A DNA stretch of 64,000 bases from Turritopsis dohrnii (lineage: Eukaryota > Cnidaria > Hydrozoa > Anthoathecata > Oceaniidae), in assembly GCA_027922465.2 (NCBI GenBank), contig BQMF02000217.1, forward strand, positions 62,001 to 126,000. The letters are read 5' to 3'. The notes under the pieces were generated by a model that did not search any database, was not told where the DNA came from, and saw only the letters and a list, made by a program, of their open reading frames with translations. Made by a program: the position numbers and the translations under genes. This document shows positions 20,834 through 32,170 of the stretch, in pieces. Positions within the stretch are counted from its first letter, which is position 1, and each line of letters begins with the position of its first letter.

Positions 20834-21268
20834 ACAAGAAATACCTTTTCTTCCACACACCATGTATTGACATATTTTAAACTTCAAGAAAACTTCTTTC
20901 AAAAAACAGAATAACCACACTGTAATTTAATTTTGTGAACATGATAAGTTCCCAACAGTAATGCAATTCTTTATATAAAATTATAAGCTGTATTAACTTC
21001 TTTTAAAGCCATATTTCCATCAAAGAAACTTTTAGCAAACTACACACGTTCTTTCGCTGCCATTTTTAAAACGTTTTGTGGACGATCACATGGCATGGCG
21101 AAAATCAGCCAATAAACTATCGCTATTTAAGTGGAGGTGGCTAAATTAGCACCCTTTCGTAGAAATCGGGCATTATGCACCAATGACAATTAAGACGGCT
21201 TTTTTATGAACCAATGAAATTTAAGAAACAAAAATGCGTAGGTTTGGACAGTAAGATGAAAAAAAAAA
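20834..21268. repeat. Module A, copy 1
   Basis: This 435-bp segment recurs almost unchanged as 22041-22490 and 26083-26530. Read on the minus strand it looks like a promoter and first exon: two or three ATTGG (inverted CCAAT) boxes, a TTAAATAG motif, a short AAAATGGCAGCG start context, and at the far end GTGTGGAAGAAAAG followed by a GTATTTC donor-like site. It is joined directly to module B at 21269 by a poly(A)-like run (plus strand). Confidence 0.75.
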
Positions 21269-22542
21269 CAAGATGCCCTACCGGGCAGAAGGATTTCTGC
21301 AAGCTTTGCTGCTGAAAATGCCACAAAAATGCAACACTAGCACACTAGTCCTGCAAAACTAAGACAGTCACATCATTCAGCTCGAGAAGCATCAGCATTA
21401 AATAAACAAAAATATTAATGCGACTGACAATGTTCGTCAAGAAAGTCAGCCTACCATAACATAAAAAGGGGCTTTTCTTTATGCTATCGCGGAGATCATT
21501 TATGTAGATCTTTTTTTTTGTACGAATAAGCTGAATGATTGTTACTGGATATTTGCCACCCACGTACTCCAAAAAAGTGCATCGACACAATACGAAACTT
21601 TAATTTAACCACATTAAATATAACGAATCCTATAAAAAGATTGTGTATACTGGCGGTAATCACATTATATCCTTTGGGCAGCACAAACTAATATATAAAG
21701 TTTCTATATTGATCTCCTCAGAATGAAAAATATAAATATCACAATAATAATTACTTAGAAATTAAAGCTCATATCTAATCTAAAAGTTAAAAAAAATACA
21801 ACATACGTAGGGAGAAAAGAGATAAGCTGATATAGCCAGAATACATCCAAAAATTGCTACTAAATATAGTATAAATAGCTGTATAAAGTGCATATGTTGG
21901 TGATGTTGGGGAGGAGCTGAAAGGAAGCTAAGCTGAGCTTTAAAAATCCAAAAGCTTCTAAAAATTGACTTCAAACATGCATACACATACAAAATACACG
22001 AAGGTCTTTCATATTTAAAAAGGCTTGGAGCAAAAATAAAACAAGAAATACCTTTTCTTCCACACACCATGTATTGGTACTGTTTTCATATTTTAAGCTT
22101 CAAGAAAACTTCTTTCAAAAAACAGAATAACCACACTGTAATTTAATTTTGTGAACATGATAAGTTCCCAACAGTAATGCAATTCTTTATATAAAATTAT
22201 AAGCTGTATTAACTTCTTTTAAAGCCATATTTCCATCAAAGAAACTTTTAGCAAACTATACACGTTCTTTCGCTGCCATTTTTAAAACGTTTTGTGGACG
22301 ATCACATGATGGCATGGCGAAAACCAGCCAATAAACTATCGCTATTTAAGTGGAGGTGGCTAAATTAGCACCCTTTCGTAGAAATCGGGCATTATGCACC
22401 AATGACAATTAAGACGGCTTTTTTATGAACCAATGAAATTTAAGAAACAAAAATGCGTAGGTTTGGACAGTAAGATGAAAAAAAAAAAAAACAGAAAAAC
22501 ACGGACGATCGTAAAGTATTTCTTGCTTACGCAGAAATCCAA
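21269..22542. repeat. Duplicated 1.27-kb module B+A, copy 1
   Basis: Nearly identical to 25307-26571 over its whole length, with scattered substitutions and small indels. It starts CAAGATGCCCTACCGGGCAG followed by the palindrome GCAGAAGGATTTCTGC and ends with TTGCTTACGCAGAAATCC, which contains the complement of the start motif GGATTTCTGC. Both copies keep a minus-strand frame of 96-97 codons (here 21780-22070) whose second methionine begins a hydrophobic, signal-peptide-like run (MHFIQLFILYLVAIFGCIL); the two copies differ there by an in-frame 3-bp indel. I cannot say if this is a gene family or a transposable element. Confidence 0.75.
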
Positions 22543-24829
22543 CAACAGTTAGAATGGAAACAGACAGCAAGAAATTATCAAAGTGGATTTACGTCTCCGT
22601 AGCAACACTATCGCCTTCTTGTTCAAGGTTATCATCGTGATGATCTTATTTACGACAAGAAGGAATGATTAAAACTTACTCTCACAACCCAGTAATAATA
22701 TTGGCAGTTTATAAATAGAGGATTTTATTTTTCCCGGAACTGATGCCTCACCCTGGGATTTTTTGTATTGTCAAACATCTCTTTTCAATACAAAGGAACC
22801 TGACTTTCTTTACTCTCTAAACTTTCCAATGGATTAGTAATTATAAAGTTTAAGAAAACGAAACGTAAAACTATGACTAAGAGTGGTCACATTTCCCTTA
22901 TGTTTCATCTATCTGTCATTTAATCGACAAAAAAAACAAAGGATTATAAAAGATCGTGTCAATCTCATCTGCTTAAACTAGTCTATTTGTGGAGGAGAGT
23001 TCAATTTGTGGAGGAGAGTTTTGTATTTAACAGTAGAAAAGATGTAACTTAATTAATAATGCAATATCGTAACGCCCTCCGCCACCTTTTCACTTACACC
23101 CTGAATACGCTTTTGGATGAACTACATCATAGAAATGCGAAAAGTATTTCTATGACTACATGTCAAACATGTTGTTTCTGTATAATGATACATAATATTG
23201 TGTTTTCTCTTTTCATAATGGCTAGTATACAGTCAGTGAATGGCTTCTAATGGGCTGGACAAGATGTTTTTAACTTTGATTGGACTACAATAACGGTTAA
23301 TAAACCTTTAAATTAATTACGTCAGTTTTGGTCTTAGCAAACATTGCCTCACTTAGTAATTGTTAAGTTTCTTTTTATCATAATGAAGATATTCTGCCTT
23401 TTTTATCCAAAAGTAATAAAGACAAGATGCCCTTACGGGCAGAAGGATTTCTGCAAAATCAGCTGAAGTGTGAAAATGGAAGACTAACAATAACATTCTT
23501 GAAACTTGAAAGATTTTGAACGATTGAACAATACAATACAACATTGACTGCTGCTCAGTGTAGACTGCAGACAGCAGGTGGGGATTGTGACACACAAATT
23601 AAAATGAGATTTGTTATTGAAATTTTGAAGTTAAATATGTTCAAACAGCTGGCCAAAGGTGTGCTACCAGTGAAAATTTTCATGACTAAATGATTTGAAA
23701 TTATATGTTGACTCTTTTGAATGTTTGAATGAGAGTGAGAAATGTAAAAAGTACTCTTAGATATAAATACATAAACAATACACAAATTACATATAAAAGA
23801 TACGCATGACATAACAATCAACCCAAAATGACCTAATTTAATCTAACACAATAGAAGAAAAGTTTGTAAAAATTCTTTTAGAAATTCGAAAAGGTTGAAT
23901 GATCTTTACAAGGCATGCCGAAATTGTACTATGTAAAACTTTATTGCATATATACATCTGAATGACATGAAACATTGTTTATTTTGGGTATACAACATAC
24001 GATTAAGTTTATATTGATCTTTTCTGATATCACAGTGATTAAATATGAAAATCATGTAATATGCTTTAAACATTTGATATGTACTTCCAATCTTCTTAAT
24101 TACATACAAACAGAATTCCCAATGTTGCAAATACAAAAAATAATCAAAGATCTTGATCATTAAAAGTATATGCTCTATAAATTTATACCAAAATTTACAA
24201 AAAATTTTGTATTGTGTTACTAATAGTACAGTATTTTGAATTTATACACAGAACATTTCAATTTGCCAGGATGATGATCAGGGCTACATTATTACAAAAC
24301 AAAACGCGATTATAGAAAAAACATCAACAAACATAACATAATAATAAATACGTATTTTATACTGACGCTCGACCCACACACAAGCCACATACAAACAGGA
24401 ATAAATTCACAACAGATAACATGAGCAAATAAAAACGTTCAACTACAAAGAAACATATCAACTGTGACTAACAATACAATACGACATTAACACTACATAC
24501 ACGGGTCCACACAGCACGTAAAATTTGAACACAATTTGATTTCAAAGTAATTACGTGAGTATATCATATACATACTTCAAACATTAAAGATTGCTATCAA
24601 TCTTCCTAATTACCAATGGACTAATTGCAAACAAAAAAGTAAACACAAATCATGAAAAATACAAAACTGAAAGTTGAATGTTTTTTACAGGATGTGAAGT
24701 GTTTCGAAATATATATTAAAATTAGGAAGGCTGTCCATAATTAGAGACATTGATAACCTAAAAACTACTGATCACCGACAAAAAAATAATACTGCACTTC
24801 AAAGCATTATACAAGCACATAAGCTTAAA
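22543..24829. other. No gene recognised
   Basis: AT-rich. A fragment of the module B start (ACAAGATGCCC...GGGCAGAAGGATTTCTGC) recurs at about 23424-23457. No supported coding frame. Confidence 0.4.
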
Positions 24830-25306
24830 ATACATAGCTAGAGTGAAACATTAGCTAAAGATATAAAAAGTGATGCTGAGCAGGCAGACATTTGGAGCTG
24901 AGATGGAACTTAAGCTGAGCTGTACGCATCCAGAGCTTAAAAAACATTACAGCCCACATTTGAAACAAACATTGATCTTTTTTTAGAAAAAATCTCAGAC
25001 ATTAGTCACAAAAACAAAACATACCTTTTCATTCTATTTATAAAACGAAACGAAAAATCTCCATTGAATCATAATAATATAATGTAAGATAATAATAAAT
25101 TACTGCTACAAATTTTATTCTTCTTCTTCAGTTTTGGAAATGTGCTTCTAATTCTACTGACTAAAGGTGCTTTGGGATCCTTTTGGTTGGTTATTTGTTG
25201 TGAGTTTCTTCTTCGACTGAAATGCGTGACTTTGACTTTGGCTTCGTGTAAACATTCGCACGAGATTTCAAAAAACCGCTAGGTTTGGACAGCAGAAAAA
25301 AAAAAA
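24830..25306. repeat. Diverged copy of the B+A module
   Basis: Recognisable by shared landmarks in the same order as in the near-identical copies: AAGCTGAGCTG near 24913, a donor-like AAAACATACCTTTTC near 25016, and TAGGTTTGGACAG at about 25281 followed by an A run and then the start of copy 2. Sequence between the landmarks is strongly diverged, so this is an older duplicate. Confidence 0.5.
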
Positions 25307-26571
25307 CAAGATGCCCTACCGGGCAGAAGGATTTCTGCAAGCTTTGCTGCTGAAAATGCCACAAAAATGCAACACTAGCACACTAGTCCTGCAAAACTAA
25401 GACAGTCACATCATTCAGCTCGAGAAGCATCAGCATTAGATAAACAAAAATATTGATGCGACTGACAATGTTTTCGTCAAGAAAGTCAGCCTACCATAAC
25501 ATAAAAAAGGGGCTTTTCTTTATGCTATCGCGGAGATCATTTATGAAGATCTGTTTTTTTGTACGAATAAGCTGAATGATTGTTACTGGATATTTGCCAC
25601 CCACGTACTCCAAAAAAGTGCATTGACACAATACGAAACTTTAATTTAACCACATTAAATATAACGAATCCTATAAAAAGATTGTGTATACTGGCGGTAA
25701 CCAACATATCGTTTGGGCAGCACAAACTAATATATAAAGTTTCTATATTGATCTCCTCAGAATGAAAAATATAAATATCACAATAATAATTACTTAGAAA
25801 TTAAAGCTCATATCTAATCTAAAAGTTAAAAAAAATACAACATACGTAGGGAGAAAAGAGATAAGCTGATATAGCCAGAATACATCCAAAAATTGCTACT
25901 AAATATAGTATAAATAGCTGTATAAAGTGCATAATATGTTGGTGATGTTGGGGAGGAGCTGAAAGGAAGCTAAGCTGAGCTTTAAAAATCCAAAAGCTTC
26001 TAAAAATTGACTTCAAACATGCATACACATACAAAATACACGAAGGTCTTTCATATTTAAAAAGCCTTGGAGCAAAAATAAAACAAGAAATACCTTTTCT
26101 TCCACACACCATGTATTGGCACTGTTTTCATATTTTAAACTTCAAGAAAACTTCTTTCAAAAAACAGAATAACCACACTGTAATTTAATTTTGTGAACAT
26201 GATAAGTTCCCAACAGTAATGCAATTCTTTATATAAAATTATAAGCTGTATTAACTTCTTTTAAAGCCATATTTCCATCAAAGAAACTTTTAGCAAACTA
26301 CACACGTTCTTTCGCTGCCATTTTTAAAACGTTTTGTGGACGATCACATGGCATGGCGAAAATCAGCCAATAGACTATCGCTATTTAAGTGGAGGTGGCT
26401 AAATTAGCACCCTTTCGTAGAAATCGGGCATTATGCACCAATGACAATTAAGACGGCTTTTTTATGAACCAATGAAATTGGAGAAACAAATATGACTAGG
26501 TTTGGACAGTAAGATGAAAAAAAAAAAAACAAAGACGATCGTAAAGTATTTCTTGCTTACGCAGAAATCCA
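25307..26571. repeat. Duplicated 1.27-kb module B+A, copy 2
   Basis: Second near-identical copy of 21269-22542 in the same orientation, starting CAAGATGCCCTACCGGGCAG and ending CGCAGAAATCC. The conserved minus-strand frame is at 25819-26112. Just after the end, an additional partial copy of the terminal motif (AAAGCATTTCTTGCTTTCGC then AGAAATCC) is present at about 26596-26626. Confidence 0.75.
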
Positions 26572-26626
26572 AAAAGAAAAACAAAGCCGGTTTTAAAGCA
26601 TTTCTTGCTTTCGCAGAAATCCAAAA

Positions 26627-28229
26627 ACATCAGTATTACTCTGATTTGGAAAGAGGCATAGCAGTTCAACATAACCATCTTCGTACCCAGTGTTTATTGT
26701 CTTTTTAGGGTTGGGTACTAGCCACCACATTGTTGTTTAAGCATGCTGGGGAAAAAGCCTTGCTGCGCAATTAAAAAATGTCTAATGCCGATATTAACAA
26801 AAATTGATATCATATACAAAAACATGAAAAATGTGATGTGAAGTGTAATAGTAATCGTAATGGTAAAACAAGATAATACAATTATAAGATTTTTCTACTG
26901 ACTCCAAATGAATCACTGTTTACATGTGTTTTTAGGGTTTTATCGAGATATCAAAAAATGATACCAAACATAAGGGTAACACGAACGTTGAGAATAGAAT
27001 ATGTTATATAGTGTGTATATATGTATATGCGTATACGAAATCACCATCATGTCAGAAACACTATCGAGATATGAATGACCGATTGCAAATAATGTGTTAG
27101 ATTTGTGTGTTTTATTCAATTCAAGTTATCATTCACATTAAAGCTGAAATAACCAGGCTTCCATCACATAGAGACATGTAGTCCTGGGTACGAGGTTGAA
27201 GAGGATGCTTATCTGCAATGTTTATTCATAAGCATAACGTAAAAGCTGTGTCCATCTTGTTATCTTGTTTGTAATGCTGGCTCTTCAAGTCCTATTCAAA
27301 TCAATGATGATCAAGTCTTCCTTGAAGCAAACAAAGCAAAACAAAACAAAACAAACAAAAACAGAGACGTATTTATTTCCAAGTCTGAATTTTTCTGATA
27401 TCTGGAAATAATCATTTCGTCTTTTAACACAGGACCATCGTTTCTTATGGCGGGATTGCTGGGAAGACATAAATTGGAAATTTGATGACTATGCTTTGCA
27501 AGATGCTCATCCATCTGATCATCAGTATTTCATCGCTGATAGAAGGTAAGTTGGTAACCTTTTCTTTGGTTTGTCATAATATCTCCTGGTAATCTCTACA
27601 CCTGTGACTTTATTGTATTTCATTGGCTTCTCAGTTAAGTGATTAAACCCCTTAAAACATAAAACAAAGTGGAAAACTATTTCAAGTTTTCTGACTGTTA
27701 CGATGACTGCACTTGTTAGTACCTGGTACTATGCTTTACGTTATGTTCTTGCAGCATAACTAAGATGCTATGAATAAAATCAAAGGTTTGTTGCTTAATT
27801 GTTGCTAAGCATTATTCGTAAGTATGTATATGCCTCGTCTTGAAAATCTTTGTTTTAGCTGTTTACCTAAAGTATCTAAGTATAAAGTCTAGGACATTCA
27901 AATGATTACACGTCATTCCTAAATATTTCCTATTTCCAAATCCTTCCTTGCTAATTGCCTAAATGCCAATTGTGAAAATTTTCATTGAACTGGTTTGCTG
28001 AGGAGAGGTATTTGGTACCCTTCTTATGATTGAAAAAAATCCTGTTGTCTTTTTTCGAAATTCAGGGTGGGGGAAAATGTTTTTATCTTCTCGCTATAGG
28101 GACAGTCGGGAGTATTTTGCATTTTTGTACTTAACATTTTATTTACAGTTGATTTATAATTGGTCAATATATTTTTACAGTGGCTAGTCTAAATGGACTA
28201 ATTAAAATCGATTATAAAATTATAAATAA
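26627..28229. other. No gene recognised
   Basis: AT-rich; an AAACAAAACAAAAC-type low-complexity run lies at about 27325-27362. No frame longer than about 67 codons and no recognisable motif. Confidence 0.45.
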
Positions 28230-28643
28230 AAACCCACATTCTGCAGAAACGGTGCATAAACTTGACATTTGAAAATAATTTGTGGCAGTGACAAAAGAGC
28301 TGACTTAAAGGCTTAGAAAGATTCCCTTGTTTTAACAGGATAAGGAATGGAACCCCACAGCCATGCATCAATGTACGAGATAGTGTTAAGACCATGCCTG
28401 ATAGTGCCAGTGCGATTTCGCAAAAGAGTTACTGGCTTTCGAAAGTCGTCAGTTTGGCACTCACCCTTCGATGAATAGAAGATTTAAATCTTTGAATGTA
28501 AGGTTATTGTCAATCGGAATACCAAGAAGAGTGACACTATGAGAATTCGAGACGCCTTGGCCTTTGACAGTGAGAGAAACCTGCTCTTTACCCTTTTTAC
28601 GCACTTGTTGGCATTTAACTTCAAGCCATTTAGTGAGAACCAA
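28230..28643 (-). pseudogene. LINE ORF2 3' fragment (RT thumb and C-terminus)
   Basis: Minus-strand translation gives VSLTVKGQGVSNSHSV followed by LLGIPIDNNLTFKD, the conserved block after the RT palm in CR1/L2-type LINEs, and in another frame AWLWGSIPYPVKTRESF, a stop, then AFKSALL, the usual C-terminal block. Stops and at least one frameshift separate them, and the part in between is short, so it is a dead, internally eroded scrap. No catalytic motif remains. Confidence 0.65.
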
Positions 28644-29256
28644 GGAGTAATGCGATCCATTGTCGTGTGCGTAGTTTTAGATTTCTACTTGAAACTCTTT
28701 AAATACACGCTTTTTTATAGGCAACACGTTTATAGGCAACACTAGTAACTTTTCTCAAAAACTTAAGCAACAATACTACCAGAATCTTAGATAATTTAGC
28801 AGCATACAATTTCGAAAACAGCACATTTCTTAAAATTGTTACACTATGGTGTTAAACTAGGTTGTCGGACTAGCTTTTACGCTCTATTATAATGATTTGA
28901 ATGTCATAGACTCTTTACTTGATACTTTAATTAAGCAATTTAAACATACAAAAAGGTTTTCAAGATGTATTATCGATTATTGCTTAAGCAACAAATTAAG
29001 CAACATTACTACTAAAAATGGGTCTTTTTTAAGCGACATTACTACTAATGTCTGACCTTGGTTGCTTATAAAAAAACGTGTACAAAGAAAATGCCATTGA
29101 TATGCTAAATAGAAAAAAACCATCCAGTTCCAGTCCTGCTGATCACACAAATATTATTATTATAATTATTCAGGAAATACAGATTCGCAGGCCCATTAGT
29201 GCCTCTATGAATCGCTCGTAATTATAAGTCCTAACTTAAGCTTCTAGAGCTCCATA

Positions 29257-29774
29257 GTGTCGGTTTTCTTTTGTTACTTCTTATTGTCGTTTTTATTTCA
29301 TTACTTCTTAGTGTCGGTTATTTTCGTTACTACTTTGTGTCGGTTTTCTATCGTTAAGTTCTCAGTGTCGGTTTTCTTTCGTTACTTCTTAGTGTTGGTT
29401 TTCTTTCTTACTTCTTAGTGGTGGTTTTCTTTCGTTACTTCTTCGTGTCGGTTTTCTTTCGTTACTTCTTAGTGTCGGTTTTCTTTCGTTACTTCTTAGT
29501 GTCGGTTTTCTTTTGTTACATCTTATTGTCAGTTTTTTTTCGTTACTTCTTAGTGTCGTTTTTCTTTCGTTACTTCTTAGTGGTGGTTTACTTTCGTTAC
29601 TTCTTAGTAGTGGTTTTCTTTCGTTACTTCTTATTAGTGTCGGGGTTTTTTGTTCGTTACTTCTTAGTGTTACTTTTCTTTCGTTACTTCTCAGTGTCGC
29701 TTTTCTTACGTTACTTCTTAGTGTCGGTTTTCTTTCGTTTAACTTCGTTGTTGAATTTTCTTTCGTTATTGCAT
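29257..29774. repeat. 27-bp minisatellite, about 19 units
   Basis: Tandem units of 27 bp with the consensus GTGTCGGTTTTCTTTCGTTA followed by CTTCTTA; I count about 19, with substitutions and a few indels. Because 27 is a multiple of three, long frames (e.g. 29418-29924) run through it and read as repeated VFFRYFLVS; they start at a non-ATG codon and are not credible genes. The array ends where the hAT-like terminal sequence begins. Confidence 0.85.
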
Positions 29775-30022
29775 GGGCCCCGGCGAGCCGTTTGGAGTGA
29801 GGGGGCCATATTTGGGGAAAAAATGTGGGGAAACCATGGTTGGGCGACGAAGAAAATTTTTCTTTTTTTGCACCCTCAAAACACCCTAAAACGTTATTTA
29901 ATTGGAGAAAAAAACAGTGTTTAAGGTTTGATTTGGTCTGTTTAAGAAAGCTGCTCCAAGTACAAACTATAAATAGAACTATAAATACTAAATATATATA
30001 CTATTAACTAAAACCAAAAAGA

Positions 30023-30256
30023 TTACAAATCGTTTTCTTTGAATGTGCCAAACTCGCTTTGACGTTTTTCCTTACAATCAGTGAACCTTTTTGCAACTTC
30101 AATTAATGATATTCTGTCGACAATTTCTGGGTGTGAATTGAGTACTGCCAAGGCGTTGTAGCGCTTTTGACCCATAGTTGACCTAAGCCATGTCTTGATT
30201 CTCCTTTGCATGGAAAATGAGCGCTCGGGTGTCGCTGAGGTAGCACCACTTGTCAA
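30023..30256 (-). pseudogene. hAT transposase, C-terminal dimerisation region
   Basis: The 77-residue frame contains SATPERSFSMQRRIKTWLRS followed by TMGQKRYNALAVLNSHPEI, the hallmark of the hAT family C-terminal (Dimer_Tnp_hAT) domain in ZMYM1-like transposases. The frame ends with a natural-looking stop at 30023. It belongs with the N-terminal piece at 30311-30622, but the whole RNase H-like catalytic core that should lie between them is absent. Confidence 0.8.
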
Positions 30257-30310
30257 TACGAGCCGAACAATAGTCCAAAGAAAAGCGTTTTTCTTTCAAG
30301 TAAAATAAAT

Positions 30311-30622
30311 CTAAATTACGTACATTTCATCATAGTGAAGCCATTTATAAGTTTCAAACCAACTGTGCTGGCAAGATCGTTCTCGCTTCCCAGATTTTTT
30401 CTTCGGAAAAGAGAAGTGATTTGGTGGATGGAAGGCTTCATCAGCTGCTGACGCAGAATTTCCTTGTTTTGTAGCTTCAGACGTAGCCGGAGTTGCGTCC
30501 TTTAGTTGTGTGTGATCAGTGAAGTTCGAAATATTTACTGCGTTCGTTTTCTTCGGAGTTGGTTCACTAATATTTTCTTGTCCCTTTTTCGCAAAAAAAT
30601 CTGTGACTTTTCTCTTGCTCAT
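30311..30622 (-). pseudogene. hAT transposase, N-terminal region (ZMYM1/TTF type)
   Basis: A 103-codon frame starting MSKRKVTDFFAKKGQ, a common start of ZMYM1-like hAT transposases, then a low-complexity Ser/Thr/Ala linker, and QHSWFETYKWLHYDEM, the start of the TTF-type zinc finger domain. It then stops; only about 55 bp separate it from the C-terminal piece, so an internal deletion of well over 1 kb has occurred. A donor-like GTACGTAA occurs right after the last family-like residues, but an intron this short would still leave the core missing. Confidence 0.75.
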
Positions 30623-30921
30623 ACTGCCTTCTTATAATGTTTTTTAGCAATCAAAAGTTTTCAATTTTTTTCTCGAATCAAAACAAACTAGAAGACATTA
30701 GGCTTGAACAATTTCCGCATCAGCCCTTGAGAAAATTGCTTTAGGCTAATTTTAAAGATATCTGAATGACTTTTACACTGACTAATAATTTGATACAGTC
30801 TGGAATTCATCAAATTACTCCCTTCTTTAATTTATTTAACTTAATCTTGACAGCTTTGCAATTCACTATGATGTTTCGGGGCCAGAAAAACAGTTCACCA
30901 ATATATTGCGCATGATGTTTA

Positions 30922-31540
30922 TTCATGAAATTTGAAGAACTTTCGAAATTTGGTCCAAATTTGGCCCAAATTGTCCAATTTTAGTCAATTCTGACAAAAT
31001 GACTGTCAAATTTGAAATCAGCACCTTTCAAATGTCATCCATGCAAAATTTCATGAAATTTGGAGAACTTTCGAAATTTGGTCCAAATTTGGCCCAAATT
31101 GTCCAATTTTAGTCAATTCTGACAAAATGACTGTCAATTTTGAAATCAGCACCTTTCAAATGTCATCCATGCAAAATTTCATGAAATTTGAAGAACTTTC
31201 GAAATTTGGTCCAAATTTGGCCGAAATTGACCAATTTTAGTAAAGTCTGACAAAATGACTGTCAATTTTGAAATCAGCACCTGTCAAATGTCATCCATGC
31301 AAAATTTCATGAAATTTGAAGAACTTTCGAAATTTGGTCCAAATTTGGCCGAAATTGACCAATTTTAGTAAAGTCTGACAAAATGACTGTCAATTTTGAA
31401 ATCAGCACCTTTCAAATGTCATCCATGCAAAATTTCATGAAATTTGAAGAACTTTCGAAATTTGGTCCAAATTTGGCCGAAATTGACCAATTTTAGTAAA
31501 GTCTGACAAAATGACCGTCAACTTCGAAATCAGCACCTTG
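30922..31540. repeat. Tandem array of a 128-bp unit, five copies
   Basis: The landmark GAACTTTCGAAATTTGGTCC recurs at 30937, 31065, 31193, 31321 and 31449, exactly 128 bp apart each time. Neighbouring units are almost identical; the last is clipped at about 31540. One diverged single unit can be recognised at about 39612-39710. No coding potential. Confidence 0.9.
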
Positions 31541-31668
31541 TCTAAATTGCCCAATTTTAGTCAAACCTGTCCTAAGTTCCTAACATAGGTCAGTCATTAA
31601 CTATTCTGAATAAACAAACAATCCGAAATCCGAACGGACTTTCCGAAAACGACGAAAAACTGTGACAG

Positions 31669-31714
<46 letters not shown>
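31669..31714. repeat. (GATA)n microsatellite
   Basis: An uninterrupted run of about eleven GATA units just to the right of the 128-bp array. Confidence 0.95.
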
Positions 31715-31715
<1 letters not shown>

Positions 31716-32131
31716 ATGTGTAAACCAAACAATTTCCTACGCTATAAGCGCGGAAATTGAATAAAAGAGGACATTGCAGTGCCGAAAGTGATTGGCCTTT
31801 CTCTCGCTTTTTCAAAATAATAGACGCTTACCGAGATCGCTTACGTAATCTTTTTTATCGCATGGAAGCGAGGCCAATAAGAGAAACCACTTTCGTTTTA
31901 GGCGAAAGAACGTAAGAAAAGGGTGAAAACGTTGAATCTCTCCTGTATATGTCATAGATCATCAAGTTTTTTTAGACATACAGTAGAATCCCGATAGCTC
32001 GAACCCCCGATAACTCGAACTTTCAATAACTCGAACCAATTTCGAATTCCCCTTCACCAATACTTTCTCATAAAATACCCCCGATAACTCGAACATTCGA
32101 TAAGTCGAACTATTTTCTCGGTCCCGTGGGG

Positions 32132-32134
<3 letters not shown>

Positions 32135-32170
<36 letters not shown>

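Noticed and set aside
29418..29924. 168-codon plus frame reading repeated VFFRYFLVS
   Set aside because: A by-product of the 27-bp minisatellite (a multiple of three); begins at GTG, not ATG, and runs into hAT terminal sequence.
31669..31714. Possible CRISPR-like or regulatory array near the 128-bp repeats
   Set aside because: The units are contiguous with no spacers; it is a tandem satellite plus a GATA microsatellite in a eukaryotic genome.
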